From the NCBI GenBank assembly GCA_011525625.1, contig WYAX01000012.1, forward strand, positions 852,667 through 916,666: 64,000 nucleotides of DNA. The letters run 5' to 3'. The notes under the pieces are model-generated. The model worked only from the letters and a program-made list of their open reading frames with translations, had not been told where the DNA came from and did no database searches. Numbering within the stretch: the first letter of the stretch is position 1; every line of letters begins with the position of its first letter. Made by a program: the position numbers and the translations under genes. This stretch comes from Nitrospira defluvii. Its GTDB lineage: Bacteria > Nitrospirota > Nitrospiria > Nitrospirales > Nitrospiraceae. Of this stretch, positions 55,264-63,540 are shown piece by piece.

Positions 55264-56415
55264 ATGAAGAATCGAAACCAGGTGGTCCTGGTCATCGCCG
55301 CACTCTTATTTCTCATTGTTACAGTGATGGAATGGATGTTCCCGTTGAATGTGGTGGGGGCATTCGGGTTCGTGTTGCCGATTCTGTTAGTGGCCACGGT
55401 CCGAAATCGTGGGCTCATGATTGTGACCCTGGCTTTGTGCATTCTGGTGACGTTTATTGGATTGTTTCAGCCGGCCAAGAAAAAGGAACGTTTCACGACG
55501 GTCGTGTTTAACCGCATCATGGTAGTGTGCGTCTTGACGGGCGTGGCCTATCTCGGCGTGACCTGGGAGGAACGCAAGGCCCGCGAAGAGGCGGCACAGG
55601 CGGCATTGGCGACGCAGACAGAACATCTGCTTCGGGCGAATACCCAGCTGGTGGAGCTCAAGGATAAGCTGGCACGATCGGAACGATTGGCGACGGTGGG
55701 GGAGTTGGTGGCGTCGGTTGCACACGAAGTCGGAACGCCCTTGCACTCCATTGCCTGGCATGTGGAGGCATTATCGGAGGAGCCTGGCGTCACCCCGGAG
55801 ATGCAGAAGCGTATCGGAATCATCGAGGAGCAGTTGAATCGGGTGGTGCGTATCATTCAAGATCTGCTCTCCTCCACCAGACAGCGCAAGCCGGAGCCGA
55901 CGTGGTATCCGGCCGAACGCCTCATCGAGCCGGTCATCGCCCTGATGGAGCCTGGTTATCATGCCAAGGGGGTGGCGCTTCACTCGCAGGTAGCCCCGGC
56001 GCTATTGGCCTGGGCCGATGCCGAGAAGATCCACCAAGTGCTGGTCAATCTTCTCACCAATGCGCTGGCGGCTACCGGAACCGGAGGGCAGGTGACGGTC
56101 ACTGCGGCGATGCGGCCGGCGTCGGCGGACGAACGGGAGCGCGCCGCCTGCACGGGCCGGTCCGATCTCGACACCGTGGTCACGCTCGTCGTGGCCGATT
56201 CGGGATGCGGCATGCCACGGGAAAACCTGGAGAGGGCCTTTCAACCGTTTTTTACGACCAAGGCGATCGGCAAGGGGACAGGGTTGGGGCTCTTTCTCAG
56301 TCGAGAGGCCGTTGTCGCCCATGGCGGTCAATTGACGCTGGAAAGTGAATTGGGAATAGGGACAACGGTGACGGTGGTGCTTCCCGGCATGCCGTCGGAG
56401 TCGGCTGCAACGTAG
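55264..56415 (+). CDS. Membrane histidine kinase, partner of the sigma-54 regulator
   Basis: Three or four short hydrophobic helices (residues 8-100), a coiled coil, a HisKA domain with VAHEVGTPLHSI (His154) and an ATPase domain with GTGLGLFL make a 383-residue kinase. There is no large sensor domain, so the membrane helices probably sense the signal. GGGAG lies six bases before the ATG at 55264. It is 13 bases upstream of the sigma-54 response regulator. Confidence 0.87.
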   Translation: MKNRNQVVLVIAALLFLIVTVMEWMFPLNVVGAFGFVLPILLVATVRNRGLMIVTLALCILVTFIGLFQPAKKKERFTTVVFNRIMVVCVLTGVAYLGVTWEERKAREEAAQAALATQTEHLLRANTQLVELKDKLARSERLATVGELVASVAHEVGTPLHSIAWHVEALSEEPGVTPEMQKRIGIIEEQLNRVVRIIQDLLSSTRQRKPEPTWYPAERLIEPVIALMEPGYHAKGVALHSQVAPALLAWADAEKIHQVLVNLLTNALAATGTGGQVTVTAAMRPASADERERAACTGRSDLDTVVTLVVADSGCGMPRENLERAFQPFFTTKAIGKGTGLGLFLSREAVVAHGGQLTLESELGIGTTVTVVLPGMPSESAAT

Positions 56416-56428
56416 GAGCAGAACGCTG

Positions 56429-57823
56429 ATGAGTCAGGCAAAACTGTTTGTGGTCGACGATGACGACGCCGCGCGTGCGCTGCTGGCCGAAGCGCTCGCC
56501 AAGGAGGGGTACGAGGTCGAGGCCTTTGCCAGTGGCCAGGCAGCCGTGGAACGCGGTCGGCACGTCCTCCCGGACGTCGTGTTGACCGACATTCGTATGG
56601 AGCAAGGCGACGGGTTCCTGGTGCTGAAGGAATTTAAACGGTTTAGTCCGGATACGTCGATTGTGCTGCTCACCGCATTCGGCTCGTTGGAAGGGGCGAT
56701 CGAGGCGATCAAGCAGGGGGCGTACGATTATCTGGCGAAACCCTTCAAGAAGGACGATATCCGCCTGGTCGTCCAACGCAGTTTGGAGCATTGCCGGCTG
56801 GTGCGGGAGAATGCCCGCTTTCGTGAGGATGCGCGAGCGCGTGAACCCTGGTCGCACCTGGTCGGCAGCAGCCCGGCTATGCTGGAGGTGTATAAACTCG
56901 TCGCTCGGGTGTCGGACGGGCGGAGCACCGTGCTGATCGAAGGAGAAAGTGGAACCGGCAAGGAATTGATCGCGCGGGCGGTGCATCTTAATAGCCCGCG
57001 TCGCGACAAGCCTTTTATTCCCGTGAATTGCGGGGCGTTGCCCGATCATCTCCTGGAGTCTGAAATGTTCGGATACGAAAAGGGGGCGTTCACGGGAGCG
57101 GTCGGCGCCAAGGCCGGCTTGTTTGAAGCAGCTAACGGCGGCACCTTGTTTCTTGATGAGATCGGAGATCTGGGCCAGGCGCTCCAGGTCAAACTGTTGC
57201 GTGTGATGCAGGAGCATGAGGTTCGGCGTGTCGGGAGTACGTCGTCGGTGAAAGTCGACGCACGCATTATCGCCGCCACCAATCGCGATCTGGCCGCCCA
57301 GGTCAAGGACGGAAAGTTCCGCGATGATTTGTATTATCGCCTGAATGTGGTACGGATTGCGCTTCCGTCCTTAGCTGAGCGGCAGGAAGACATTCCGATG
57401 CTGGCCCACCATTTTTTGCAGAAATATGCCAAACACGGGTCGCATGTGCGGGGGTTTACGCCGGAAACCATGACCCTGCTCAAGCGCTACCAGTGGCCGG
57501 GTAATGTGCGTGAATTGGAAAACGCCGTCGAGCGGGCGGTCTCGCTCAGTCATGGACCGCTGTTGCTGCCCGAAGATCTCCCGGAAGCCATTCGTGCTGA
57601 GCCTGATCCATCGGCGATGCACAAGGAGAGTCGCGGAGACGCAGATCCCGAAGCCTTACTGACTCTGGACGAAGTGGAAAAACGGCATCTCTCCCGAGTG
57701 CTCAAGGAAACCCGAGGCAACAAGGTGAAGGCAGCGAAAATCCTCGGGATTGATCGGCGAACGTTATACCGGATGGCGGAGCGATTCGGCCTGGACTTCG
57801 GCGAAGAGGGCGACGACAAATAG
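56429..57823 (+). CDS. NtrC-type sigma-54-dependent response regulator
   Basis: A receiver (Asp54), AAA+ domain (Walker A GESGTGKE, sigma-54 loop GAFTGA) and a Fis-type helix-turn-helix near the C-terminus. It should activate sigma-54 promoters under control of the kinase encoded just upstream. Of the two activators in this window this one has the canonical threonine loop. It ends 7 bases from a convergent lipoprotein gene. Confidence 0.9.
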   Translation: MSQAKLFVVDDDDAARALLAEALAKEGYEVEAFASGQAAVERGRHVLPDVVLTDIRMEQGDGFLVLKEFKRFSPDTSIVLLTAFGSLEGAIEAIKQGAYDYLAKPFKKDDIRLVVQRSLEHCRLVRENARFREDARAREPWSHLVGSSPAMLEVYKLVARVSDGRSTVLIEGESGTGKELIARAVHLNSPRRDKPFIPVNCGALPDHLLESEMFGYEKGAFTGAVGAKAGLFEAANGGTLFLDEIGDLGQALQVKLLRVMQEHEVRRVGSTSSVKVDARIIAATNRDLAAQVKDGKFRDDLYYRLNVVRIALPSLAERQEDIPMLAHHFLQKYAKHGSHVRGFTPETMTLLKRYQWPGNVRELENAVERAVSLSHGPLLLPEDLPEAIRAEPDPSAMHKESRGDADPEALLTLDEVEKRHLSRVLKETRGNKVKAAKILGIDRRTLYRMAERFGLDFGEEGDDK

Positions 57824-57830
57824 CCTGAGA

Positions 57831-58277
57831 CTACAATAATCGCAGGGCGTTCTTGATCCGGCGAATTTCATTCGCGGCGCTCTGCGGCAGAGGCGTTTCC
57901 GCATCTTCCCACGTGTCGAAGAGTCCGTCTTTCCCGCGGTGGAACACTTGCAGTCGCAGCCGGGTCGTCGATTCGTCCTGCGGGACGACGCGCGCTTCCA
58001 CCCGGGTTTTGCCCACTCCAAATCTCCAGCGCAGCAACCAGTTCCAAGGACTTCTGATTTCCTGCCGCATGCCCGTCGTCACATTACCGGAATCGTCCTG
58101 GTCGACCGTATAGCCGTCCTGTGACAGTACATCGGCCACGGCAGCGGTGACCTGCTCGACGGGAGCGTGGAGCGTGACGTCCATCACATCAGGCTCCGGG
58201 GAGGCAGGGCTGCCTGCACACCCGGCGATTGCTGCCACAAGGAAGAGAGCCGCACGGGATGGCAACATCCGGCTCAT
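57831..58277 (-). CDS. Predicted lipoprotein, 148 residues
   Basis: A signal with lipobox IAGC (Cys20) precedes a beta-rich domain in which VEQVTAAVADVLSQDGYTV resembles envelope domains that modulate outer-membrane assembly or sensing. Function unknown. Its start overlaps the stop of the upstream RAM-domain gene (ATGA). Confidence 0.7.
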   Translation of the reverse strand: MSRMLPSRAALFLVAAIAGCAGSPASPEPDVMDVTLHAPVEQVTAAVADVLSQDGYTVDQDDSGNVTTGMRQEIRSPWNWLLRWRFGVGKTRVEARVVPQDESTTRLRLQVFHRGKDGLFDTWEDAETPLPQSAANEIRRIKNALRLL

Positions 58278-58528
58278 TTCGGCTTGCCTTCTTGCAGTCG
58301 ATAGACCATGTGTGTGTCGGTCTGATCGACACCGGGAATGGCATGAATCTTCGCCAATACCAGCTGGGTCAAGGCGTCTTGATGAGGAATTTCAACGATC
58401 GTGAAGATGTCCGGCTTGCCCCAACAAGGGTCGATTTGTTTGATCTCTTTGATATCAGACAGGGCTTTCACGACGTCGGCGGTTTGTCCGGGATGGACGT
58501 TGATCAAGACGTAGGCTCGGTCGGACAT
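58274..58528 (-). CDS. Lrp/AsnC ligand-binding (RAM) domain protein
   Basis: An 84-residue protein made only of the RAM domain of Lrp-type regulators (AYVLINVHPGQTADVV, then a beta-alpha-beta pattern). The DNA-binding helix-turn-helix is absent, so it binds a small ligand or oligomerises on its own. I start at MSDRAYVL (58528). It is translationally coupled to the lipoprotein gene downstream. Confidence 0.82.
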   Translation of the reverse strand: MSDRAYVLINVHPGQTADVVKALSDIKEIKQIDPCWGKPDIFTIVEIPHQDALTQLVLAKIHAIPGVDQTDTHMVYRLQEGKPK

Positions 58529-58644
58529 AGGTGGGATTCTCCCTTGAACTAGTGCGGACAGGCGGCGAGGCTGTTCCACGAGTCGAAACCTATCGGATTG
58601 GTCCGGGTGAAGTCAATAAAACGCGTACCGAGGGAGGCAACGCG

Positions 58645-60360
58645 TTATTTCGGCGCGACGATCACCTCGACGCGGTACGTCTTCTCTGTGGAGGTCAAGT
58701 CGGCCTCTAGTCCACGAGGGTTTCCCACCCGTCCCTCCGGGTCATAAATAAAGCACAGCAATGTGGCTCCAGTAGGTCGAGCGGAATAGTGGACCTTATC
58801 TGCCGCAACCTGTTCGGCCAAGTCCTTGGTCGACAGGCCTGCACGAGTTTGTTTGACGACCACCACCGTCTTCTCCCAGTCGAGAAGATAACTGGTCCGG
58901 CGTGCGCCGTTCGCATAGGTCGGGGACCAGTCCTCGGTGCCCACCTCATCAAACTGCAAGCGTAGAAGGGCATAAAACAGGTCCTGCAGATCGCACTCGT
59001 CGTTGATTTCGAGTGTCGGGCGATATTCCTTTCGGAGCCGGAGTTGGCGCGCGACGAGGTGAAACCTGGCACAGACCCTCCTGAGTGTTTCCAGCGTCCC
59101 GTCGTTGACGTGGGCCTTGGCTTCTTCAGCATTTTCCGGAACCGTGCTCTGAGTCGCTAAGAGTGGTAAGGGCTGGACCGGCGTGGTCGCCTGTGCCACG
59201 GGTGGGGGAGCGGGCGGCTCCTCTCGCAGCATGGAAGATGCACTCATTGGTGCCGGCGGCGTGGTCTGAATGATCGGATCTACGGTTTGAGTGTCTGCAG
59301 CAGGAAGGGCGCGGGAACGAGCGGTCTGTGTCGCCGACGATGGTGTCGGCGACTGGTGTGGTGTCACGACCGGAGTGGGCGTGGCCGGAGCGGTTGTGAC
59401 GATCGCTATCGCCTGAGGCGGTACCGGAGATTCGGTGCTGATGGACGGTGAAGGCCGAGCGCGCAGCGTGGTATGGGGAACAGGTGGAATGGTCCCCTGC
59501 GGAATGGCGCTGCCGACCGGCACGGTAGCAGGAATCGTTGTGGGGGAGATGGGGGCGTCCGTGGCCGCTCGTGTGGTGGAGCTGCTCGTTGGCGGCGGCG
59601 TTGCCCGAGCCGCTGCGACGACGGGCGGCAATGGCGTGGCCGGTGGTCGTGCCATGTCGTTCTGCAGTGCCACGGTGGCTTCGGTCGATACTGAGTCGAC
59701 CGGGGGCGGCGACTGAAGCGGGTGCGGTGCCTCCGTATTTCGCGGAGCTGAAGCCACGGCATCTTTGGCGGATATCGACCGGAGAGGGGCAACACCCGGG
59801 GATGGTGCAGAGGTCGGCGACGGGAACGGGGGAAGTGGGTTGATGGTCGCCGTCGCCCTGGCGGCCAAAGCAGGTGGACCAGGAACAGACTCGGCTTCGA
59901 GTGAGGCAGGCTCCAGTGTGTTCGGTGCTGTGAGGGAGTCGGGCGGGGTGGTCAGCGGAACGACAGTCAGCGACGGAGGGTCGGGCTCTGCCTGGACGAC
60001 GGCGATGACTCCATCCGGCTTGAGACCGAGTAACTCAGCTTTCTGAATCTCAAGCGCCGCGATGAATTCCTTCAAGAGCGCAGTGCTCTGTGCGGATTCC
60101 GCGCGACTACCGACTCGCAGCTTGTGAGTCTTGTGCGCCTGATACTCTGGGGATTTTTCACCGAACAAACGACGGATCGTTTCACGAAAAGAAAGTTCGG
60201 TTCTCGCGCGGACGGCTTCACGGTAGGGGAATCCGTCCCGGCTCAGATCCTCGATTTGGACGATTAATTCCCGGAGCGTGGTGATGCCGCGGGTGAGCTC
60301 TTCCACGGCGTTCGGTTTGGTCTTGCTGCGGAGCGGATCGGTTGCTTTTGCTCGTGCCAT
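58645..60360 (-). CDS. PD-(D/E)XK nuclease-fold protein, apparently inactive, with long disordered linker
   Basis: The N-terminal ~115 residues are helical (TTLRELIVQIEDLSRDGFPYREAV pattern). A ~300-residue Pro/Ala/Thr/Ser-rich low-complexity linker follows, then a C-terminal domain (about 418-571) matching DpnII/MboI-type PD-(D/E)XK nucleases: YRPTLEINDECDLQD, YALLRL, LCFIYDPEGRVGNPRGLE. In relatives I recall, RMDFLL and IEVK hold the catalytic Asp and Glu; here they read RTSYLL (Ser490) and VVVK (Val501), with only the lysine kept. A structural or DNA-binding role is more likely than cleavage. Confidence 0.65.
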   Translation of the reverse strand: MARAKATDPLRSKTKPNAVEELTRGITTLRELIVQIEDLSRDGFPYREAVRARTELSFRETIRRLFGEKSPEYQAHKTHKLRVGSRAESAQSTALLKEFIAALEIQKAELLGLKPDGVIAVVQAEPDPPSLTVVPLTTPPDSLTAPNTLEPASLEAESVPGPPALAARATATINPLPPFPSPTSAPSPGVAPLRSISAKDAVASAPRNTEAPHPLQSPPPVDSVSTEATVALQNDMARPPATPLPPVVAAARATPPPTSSSTTRAATDAPISPTTIPATVPVGSAIPQGTIPPVPHTTLRARPSPSISTESPVPPQAIAIVTTAPATPTPVVTPHQSPTPSSATQTARSRALPAADTQTVDPIIQTTPPAPMSASSMLREEPPAPPPVAQATTPVQPLPLLATQSTVPENAEEAKAHVNDGTLETLRRVCARFHLVARQLRLRKEYRPTLEINDECDLQDLFYALLRLQFDEVGTEDWSPTYANGARRTSYLLDWEKTVVVVKQTRAGLSTKDLAEQVAADKVHYSARPTGATLLCFIYDPEGRVGNPRGLEADLTSTEKTYRVEVIVAPK

Positions 60361-60467
60361 GCGACATATCCCTCTTGTCAGAAAAGTCTATCCGAGGGGG
60401 TGTTGCCTGACAAGCAATCCCTGCATTTACTCGTTGCCGATCGTGAGATGCGGAGACGCGATTACGG

Positions 60468-60962
60468 TCAGTCGACCCATTCGACCTCGGCCTTCCCCGA
60501 CGCCGAAGGCGTTGCGGGCCGCTGTGCGGCGGGCGGGCCGGCCAAGGTGTCATGGATCAGCGTCAGCAACGCTTCGCCGGTAAAGGGCTTTTTCAGAAAG
60601 GGCAATCCCTCCCGAATGAGGCCACGACCGCGCAGGTCCGGTCCTGGAGCGCTGGACATGAGAATGATGCGGATGTCCTGTTTTTTCTCAAGCAGCCGTT
60701 CGACCATCTCGAGACCATTGACTCTGGGGTAGGGATTCTTCTCGACGGAGAGTTGGAAGCCGGGTGGAGGAAGAAAGATATCGGTGAGGATGAGATGAAT
60801 CGGCTGTGGGTGCTCGGAGTAGAGCCGAAGGGCTTCGGCGCTTCCGGGGGCTTGCAGGACGGTGTATCCGGCAAGTTGCAGCGGTTTGGTAGCCAACAGA
60901 ATTGTAGTGGGATCGTCGTCTACGATGAGGATGGTTGCGTGCGGTGCCGGTGCCGTAGTCAT
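60468..60962 (-). CDS. Stand-alone receiver-domain protein with an insertion
   Basis: A CheY-like receiver (VDDDP near residue 15, phospho-acceptor Asp in LILTDIFLPP, Lys in KKPF) without output domain, ending in a low-complexity tail. Between the acceptor loop and the following helix there are ~15 extra residues (GFQLSVEKNPYPRVNG), where ordinary receivers have only a few. It could be a phosphate sink or an intermediate for one of the many kinases here. Confidence 0.8.
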   Translation of the reverse strand: MTTAPAPHATILIVDDDPTTILLATKPLQLAGYTVLQAPGSAEALRLYSEHPQPIHLILTDIFLPPPGFQLSVEKNPYPRVNGLEMVERLLEKKQDIRIILMSSAPGPDLRGRGLIREGLPFLKKPFTGEALLTLIHDTLAGPPAAQRPATPSASGKAEVEWVD

Positions 60963-61000
60963 GACGGTCTCCTTCTCGGCGGTGGGGCAGGCCCATCTGG

Positions 61001-61849
61001 TCAGAATCGAGGATGTTGCTCCTTCAGTCGTTCGTATTCGCGCTGTTCGCAGGCGCCGGGTTTGGGGCGTAGCGCATCGGGTACGTCCGCGAAACGTAGT
61101 GAGCAGTAGCGGTGGGCTGCCCGACGTCGTTCCTGGTCTTGCTGTTCTTCGAGTTGTTCGAGTCGAGTTGTGAGGTCGATGGTCGGCAGATTCGTCTCCG
61201 TACGCGGCTCCTGTTGGGCGGGAGATGTGGTCTCGTCACTGGACCGTGGATGAGGGCCATTCAGGCGCCATCGGGTCAACACATCATCTTGGTTGAACAC
61301 GATGGTCAGCCCGAATTGCGCATAGTCCCAAATCAATTCGCCCTGATCCGGCCGAGCCCAGATCGATCGAGGCAAGCCGTAGCGACTCCAGACCTCGTCC
61401 CGCAGCATGCCCACGCGGGGTGTGAGGTTGCGGATTGCCATGACTTGGGCAAGGATCGGGGAGATGTCCGCCGGTTTCCCCCGGGTTGGGCGCTTTGCGA
61501 GTGACTCTAACGCTGCGCGGGGGGCCCGCAGCAATCGCCAGACGGTCACGAACCCCGGCGCGCAGTCCGCGGGACGGGCGTCTTCAAAAATCATCTGCGT
61601 ATCTAAGGGAAACCCTTCGATGTCCTTGGCGCGGGTGAAGTTTCTGACTTCCTGAACTGCGGCGAGGTAGGCACGCTGACGTCCTTCTTCAATTGAAGGC
61701 GCGCATGAAGATCGGCCGGTAAAGAATACATCGTCGCCGAAATGAAACAGGGCTTGCTCCGTCCAGAACGGGCGATGTTCTGCGGCTCCGGCGAGCAGAG
61801 GATAGACGAGCCAGAGGGTCTGAAGCAGTATGGGCAGGCGATAGGCCAT
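61001..61849 (-). CDS. Exported hypothetical protein, 282 residues, BamE/SmpA-like segment
   Basis: A signal peptide (residues 1-22) is followed by a domain with several cysteines and a later segment (GMLRDEVWSRYGLPRSIW ... ELIWDYAQFG) resembling the BamE/SmpA fold used in outer membrane proteins. A charged, Gln/Glu-rich C-terminal coil ends the protein. Function unknown. Confidence 0.65.
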   Translation of the reverse strand: MAYRLPILLQTLWLVYPLLAGAAEHRPFWTEQALFHFGDDVFFTGRSSCAPSIEEGRQRAYLAAVQEVRNFTRAKDIEGFPLDTQMIFEDARPADCAPGFVTVWRLLRAPRAALESLAKRPTRGKPADISPILAQVMAIRNLTPRVGMLRDEVWSRYGLPRSIWARPDQGELIWDYAQFGLTIVFNQDDVLTRWRLNGPHPRSSDETTSPAQQEPRTETNLPTIDLTTRLEQLEEQQDQERRRAAHRYCSLRFADVPDALRPKPGACEQREYERLKEQHPRF

Positions 61850-61969
61850 ACGTGTCTGCGGTCGTCGAACGTGACGCGTGTCAGGAGGTCAGTATAGCGC
61901 TTGGAGTGGAAAATCGACAGAAAGAGCGCGTTTCTACACACAGGGAGACGGAGAGCGGTGAGAATTCTG

Positions 61970-62707
61970 CTAGTTGTTCATCGGGGGCGTGAGAGTTTCG
62001 CGGCCGATGGAGTGTAAGTTCGCGGCGGGTTTCTGGGGTTCGGTCACCATGGTGCCGGATCCCTGCGGACACACATTTCCAGGGGCAGTCGCTCCGGGGT
62101 TGCGCATGCCCCACGCGGTGGCCAGGGCATGACAGGTGAGCTGGCTGATGCCTTCCTCGATGTTGCTGAATCGGTCTGGAGATTGGGCCTTGCCGCTCCA
62201 CTCGATTTCACCGGTATTCACGTCGACAGCTCGTAAGGAGATGGTGGCTGAATACACACGTTGACTGTGCGGAATCCCCGCGCTCCAATCAAGGGCTTCC
62301 CACGATCCGACCTCTGCATTGCTGAACACGACCAGGCGGGCACCGACGAGTTTGGCCATTCGCAAGACATCAGTTTCGAGGTATTGATATCCCGTCAGGC
62401 TCACCTTCTGGTCGGCTGCTGCCTGCAGGACCTTTGTCTGGTCCACAACCAGGAGGCCCCGTTTCAGGAGCCAGGTGCTGGCGCTTTGTACGGTGTCGGG
62501 GCGTCCGCCCCAGACGACCGCTCGGGTGTAGGGAGCAGGCAACTTTGAATGGAATCCATCCGTCGTCGGAATCTCCAAGTGGGAGTATCCGTGGCAACCG
62601 GCCGTGAGGATAAGGAAGATGGCCAGGTAGGCATGCAGATGTATCTGTCTCAGGGGCTTCGGTGCGGTCGATGCGAAGGAGGTCGTTTCGGTGACAGGGG
62701 TGCTCAT
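61970..62707 (-). CDS. Predicted lipoprotein, CsgG/curli-secretion-like fold
   Basis: The start at 62707 (MSTPVTE) precedes a ~45-residue signal region with lipobox TAGC. The mature part has the beta/alpha pattern of outer membrane lipoproteins related to CsgG or TRAP-like proteins (VVWGGRPDTVQSASTWLL, LVGARLVVFSNAEV). Function unknown. It is the last conventional gene before the right-hand edge. Confidence 0.65.
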   Translation of the reverse strand: MSTPVTETTSFASTAPKPLRQIHLHAYLAIFLILTAGCHGYSHLEIPTTDGFHSKLPAPYTRAVVWGGRPDTVQSASTWLLKRGLLVVDQTKVLQAAADQKVSLTGYQYLETDVLRMAKLVGARLVVFSNAEVGSWEALDWSAGIPHSQRVYSATISLRAVDVNTGEIEWSGKAQSPDRFSNIEEGISQLTCHALATAWGMRNPGATAPGNVCPQGSGTMVTEPQKPAANLHSIGRETLTPPMNN

Positions 62708-62956
62708 GAAGAACCGTTTATGCGGTGTGACGGATAGTGCGATCAGTATCTGCACGCATTATACATGAACAATTTTACCTACGTCTGCTTGATTCGTCGA
62801 GGAACACTGAGCTGGACTTGGGAGTGTGGCTATACCCTCGCGTACGTATGGTTGAGCGAGGTGCATGGATGTCTGATTGCGGAGGGTGGAGAGGTATCGT
62901 TCTTCGTGAGCCTTGATCACACGTCTTTGCGGCGGGGGCCCGTCGCTGCCGGCAAG

Positions 62957-62991
62957 GCGGCGGCTCTGCTCATGGCCGGCAGAGCCGCCGC
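62957..62991. terminator. 13-base-pair hairpin downstream of the 43-residue gene
   Basis: GCGGCGGCTCTGC (62957-62969) pairs perfectly with GCAGAGCCGCCGC (62979-62991) around a 9-base loop. It begins 5 bases after the stop of the small gene on the minus strand. There is no T tract, so it may act as a pause site, RNA stabiliser or protein target rather than a standard terminator. Confidence 0.5.
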
Positions 62992-62995
62992 AGGC

Positions 62996-63127
62996 TCACA
63001 GGATCTCGACCTGCGGAAAGGCGTTTTGCTCGCCCTTCTGTTGGGGACGGTCAGCCATGATCATCAGCTGGAAGGCAATGATCGGTAGCAGTGCATAACC
63101 TATGAGGATCAACGGGAACTCAATCAT
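62996..63127 (-). CDS. 43-residue single-helix membrane protein
   Basis: AAAAGGAG lies eight bases before the ATG, an excellent ribosome binding site. One membrane helix (about residues 4-25, FPLILIGYALLPIIAFQLMIM) is followed by a polar C-terminal tail (ADRPQQKGEQNAFPQVEIL). A perfect hairpin follows the stop codon. Small membrane proteins of this size often attach to respiratory complexes or transporters; no partner is encoded nearby. Family not recognised. Confidence 0.6.
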   Translation of the reverse strand: MIEFPLILIGYALLPIIAFQLMIMADRPQQKGEQNAFPQVEIL

Positions 63128-63346
63128 GATGGGGACTCCTTTTGTTATGTGGAGTCGCTACTGCAAGCTCGGTACCGTCCGTCGGTGTTTCGGTAAGCGA
63201 TTGATTCTACTGGCTGTACGGCGGGTTCGCTGTGAAAGTGTCGAGTGAGGAGTCCAAAGTGGAGGGAGAGAACTGTGCACTGAGAACATTTTGCGCTGAG
63301 CCGGAAGGCCTAAGGGGAGTCGGGCGAAAGGAACGGCAATCTACGC

Positions 63347-63369
63347 GAGCATTCCTCGCAGGAATGCTC
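63347..63369. repeat. 10-base-pair inverted repeat with a 3-base loop
   Basis: GAGCATTCCT (63347-63356) and AGGAATGCTC (63360-63369) are perfect inverse complements separated by CGC. No T run follows on either side. It lies 34 bases before the 28-residue gene and could form a tight hairpin. Confidence 0.45.
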
Positions 63370-63403
63370 TTCGGCCTCGTAGCGTTGAAAGGAGAGTCGT
63401 GTT

Positions 63404-63490
63404 ATGAGCGGACATCCCGTAGGAAAGGACTCATCCGTCTTCGATGCGTTGGATATGGACGAGAAGGATCGCAAGGAGCATTGGCGGTAG
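63404..63490 (+). CDS. Possible 28-residue protein next to the attachment site
   Basis: GAAAGGAG precedes the ATG with good spacing. The product is a short, charged, acidic peptide (MSGHPVGKDSSVFDALDMDE...). The stop codon falls four bases before the encoded CCA of a tRNA-Arg 3' half. It may be a small gene or the broken start of one interrupted when an island inserted. Confidence 0.35.
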   Translation: MSGHPVGKDSSVFDALDMDEKDRKEHWR

Positions 63491-63493
63491 GAT

Positions 63494-63540
63494 TGGTGCC
63501 CCCGACACGAATTGAACGTGCGACCCGCGGTTTAGGAAAC
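63494..63540 (-). other. 3' half of tRNA-Arg(CCU), probable attachment site of an integrated island
   Basis: On the minus strand the sequence reads anticodon CCT (63536-63534), then an anticodon stem side, a five-base variable loop, a T arm with TTCAATT loop and five paired bases (one G-U), acceptor CGGGGGC and encoded ACCA. Numbering from position 34 to 76 fits a standard tRNA exactly. The 5' half, D arm and GCCCCCG side of the acceptor are missing. Such halves are left at the far end of elements that integrate at the tRNA 3' end. Confidence 0.75.

Noticed and set aside
62765..63088. A 107-codon plus-strand frame at the window's right end
   Set aside because: It overlaps the better-supported 43-residue gene on the opposite strand, crosses the 13-base-pair hairpin and has no ribosome binding site.
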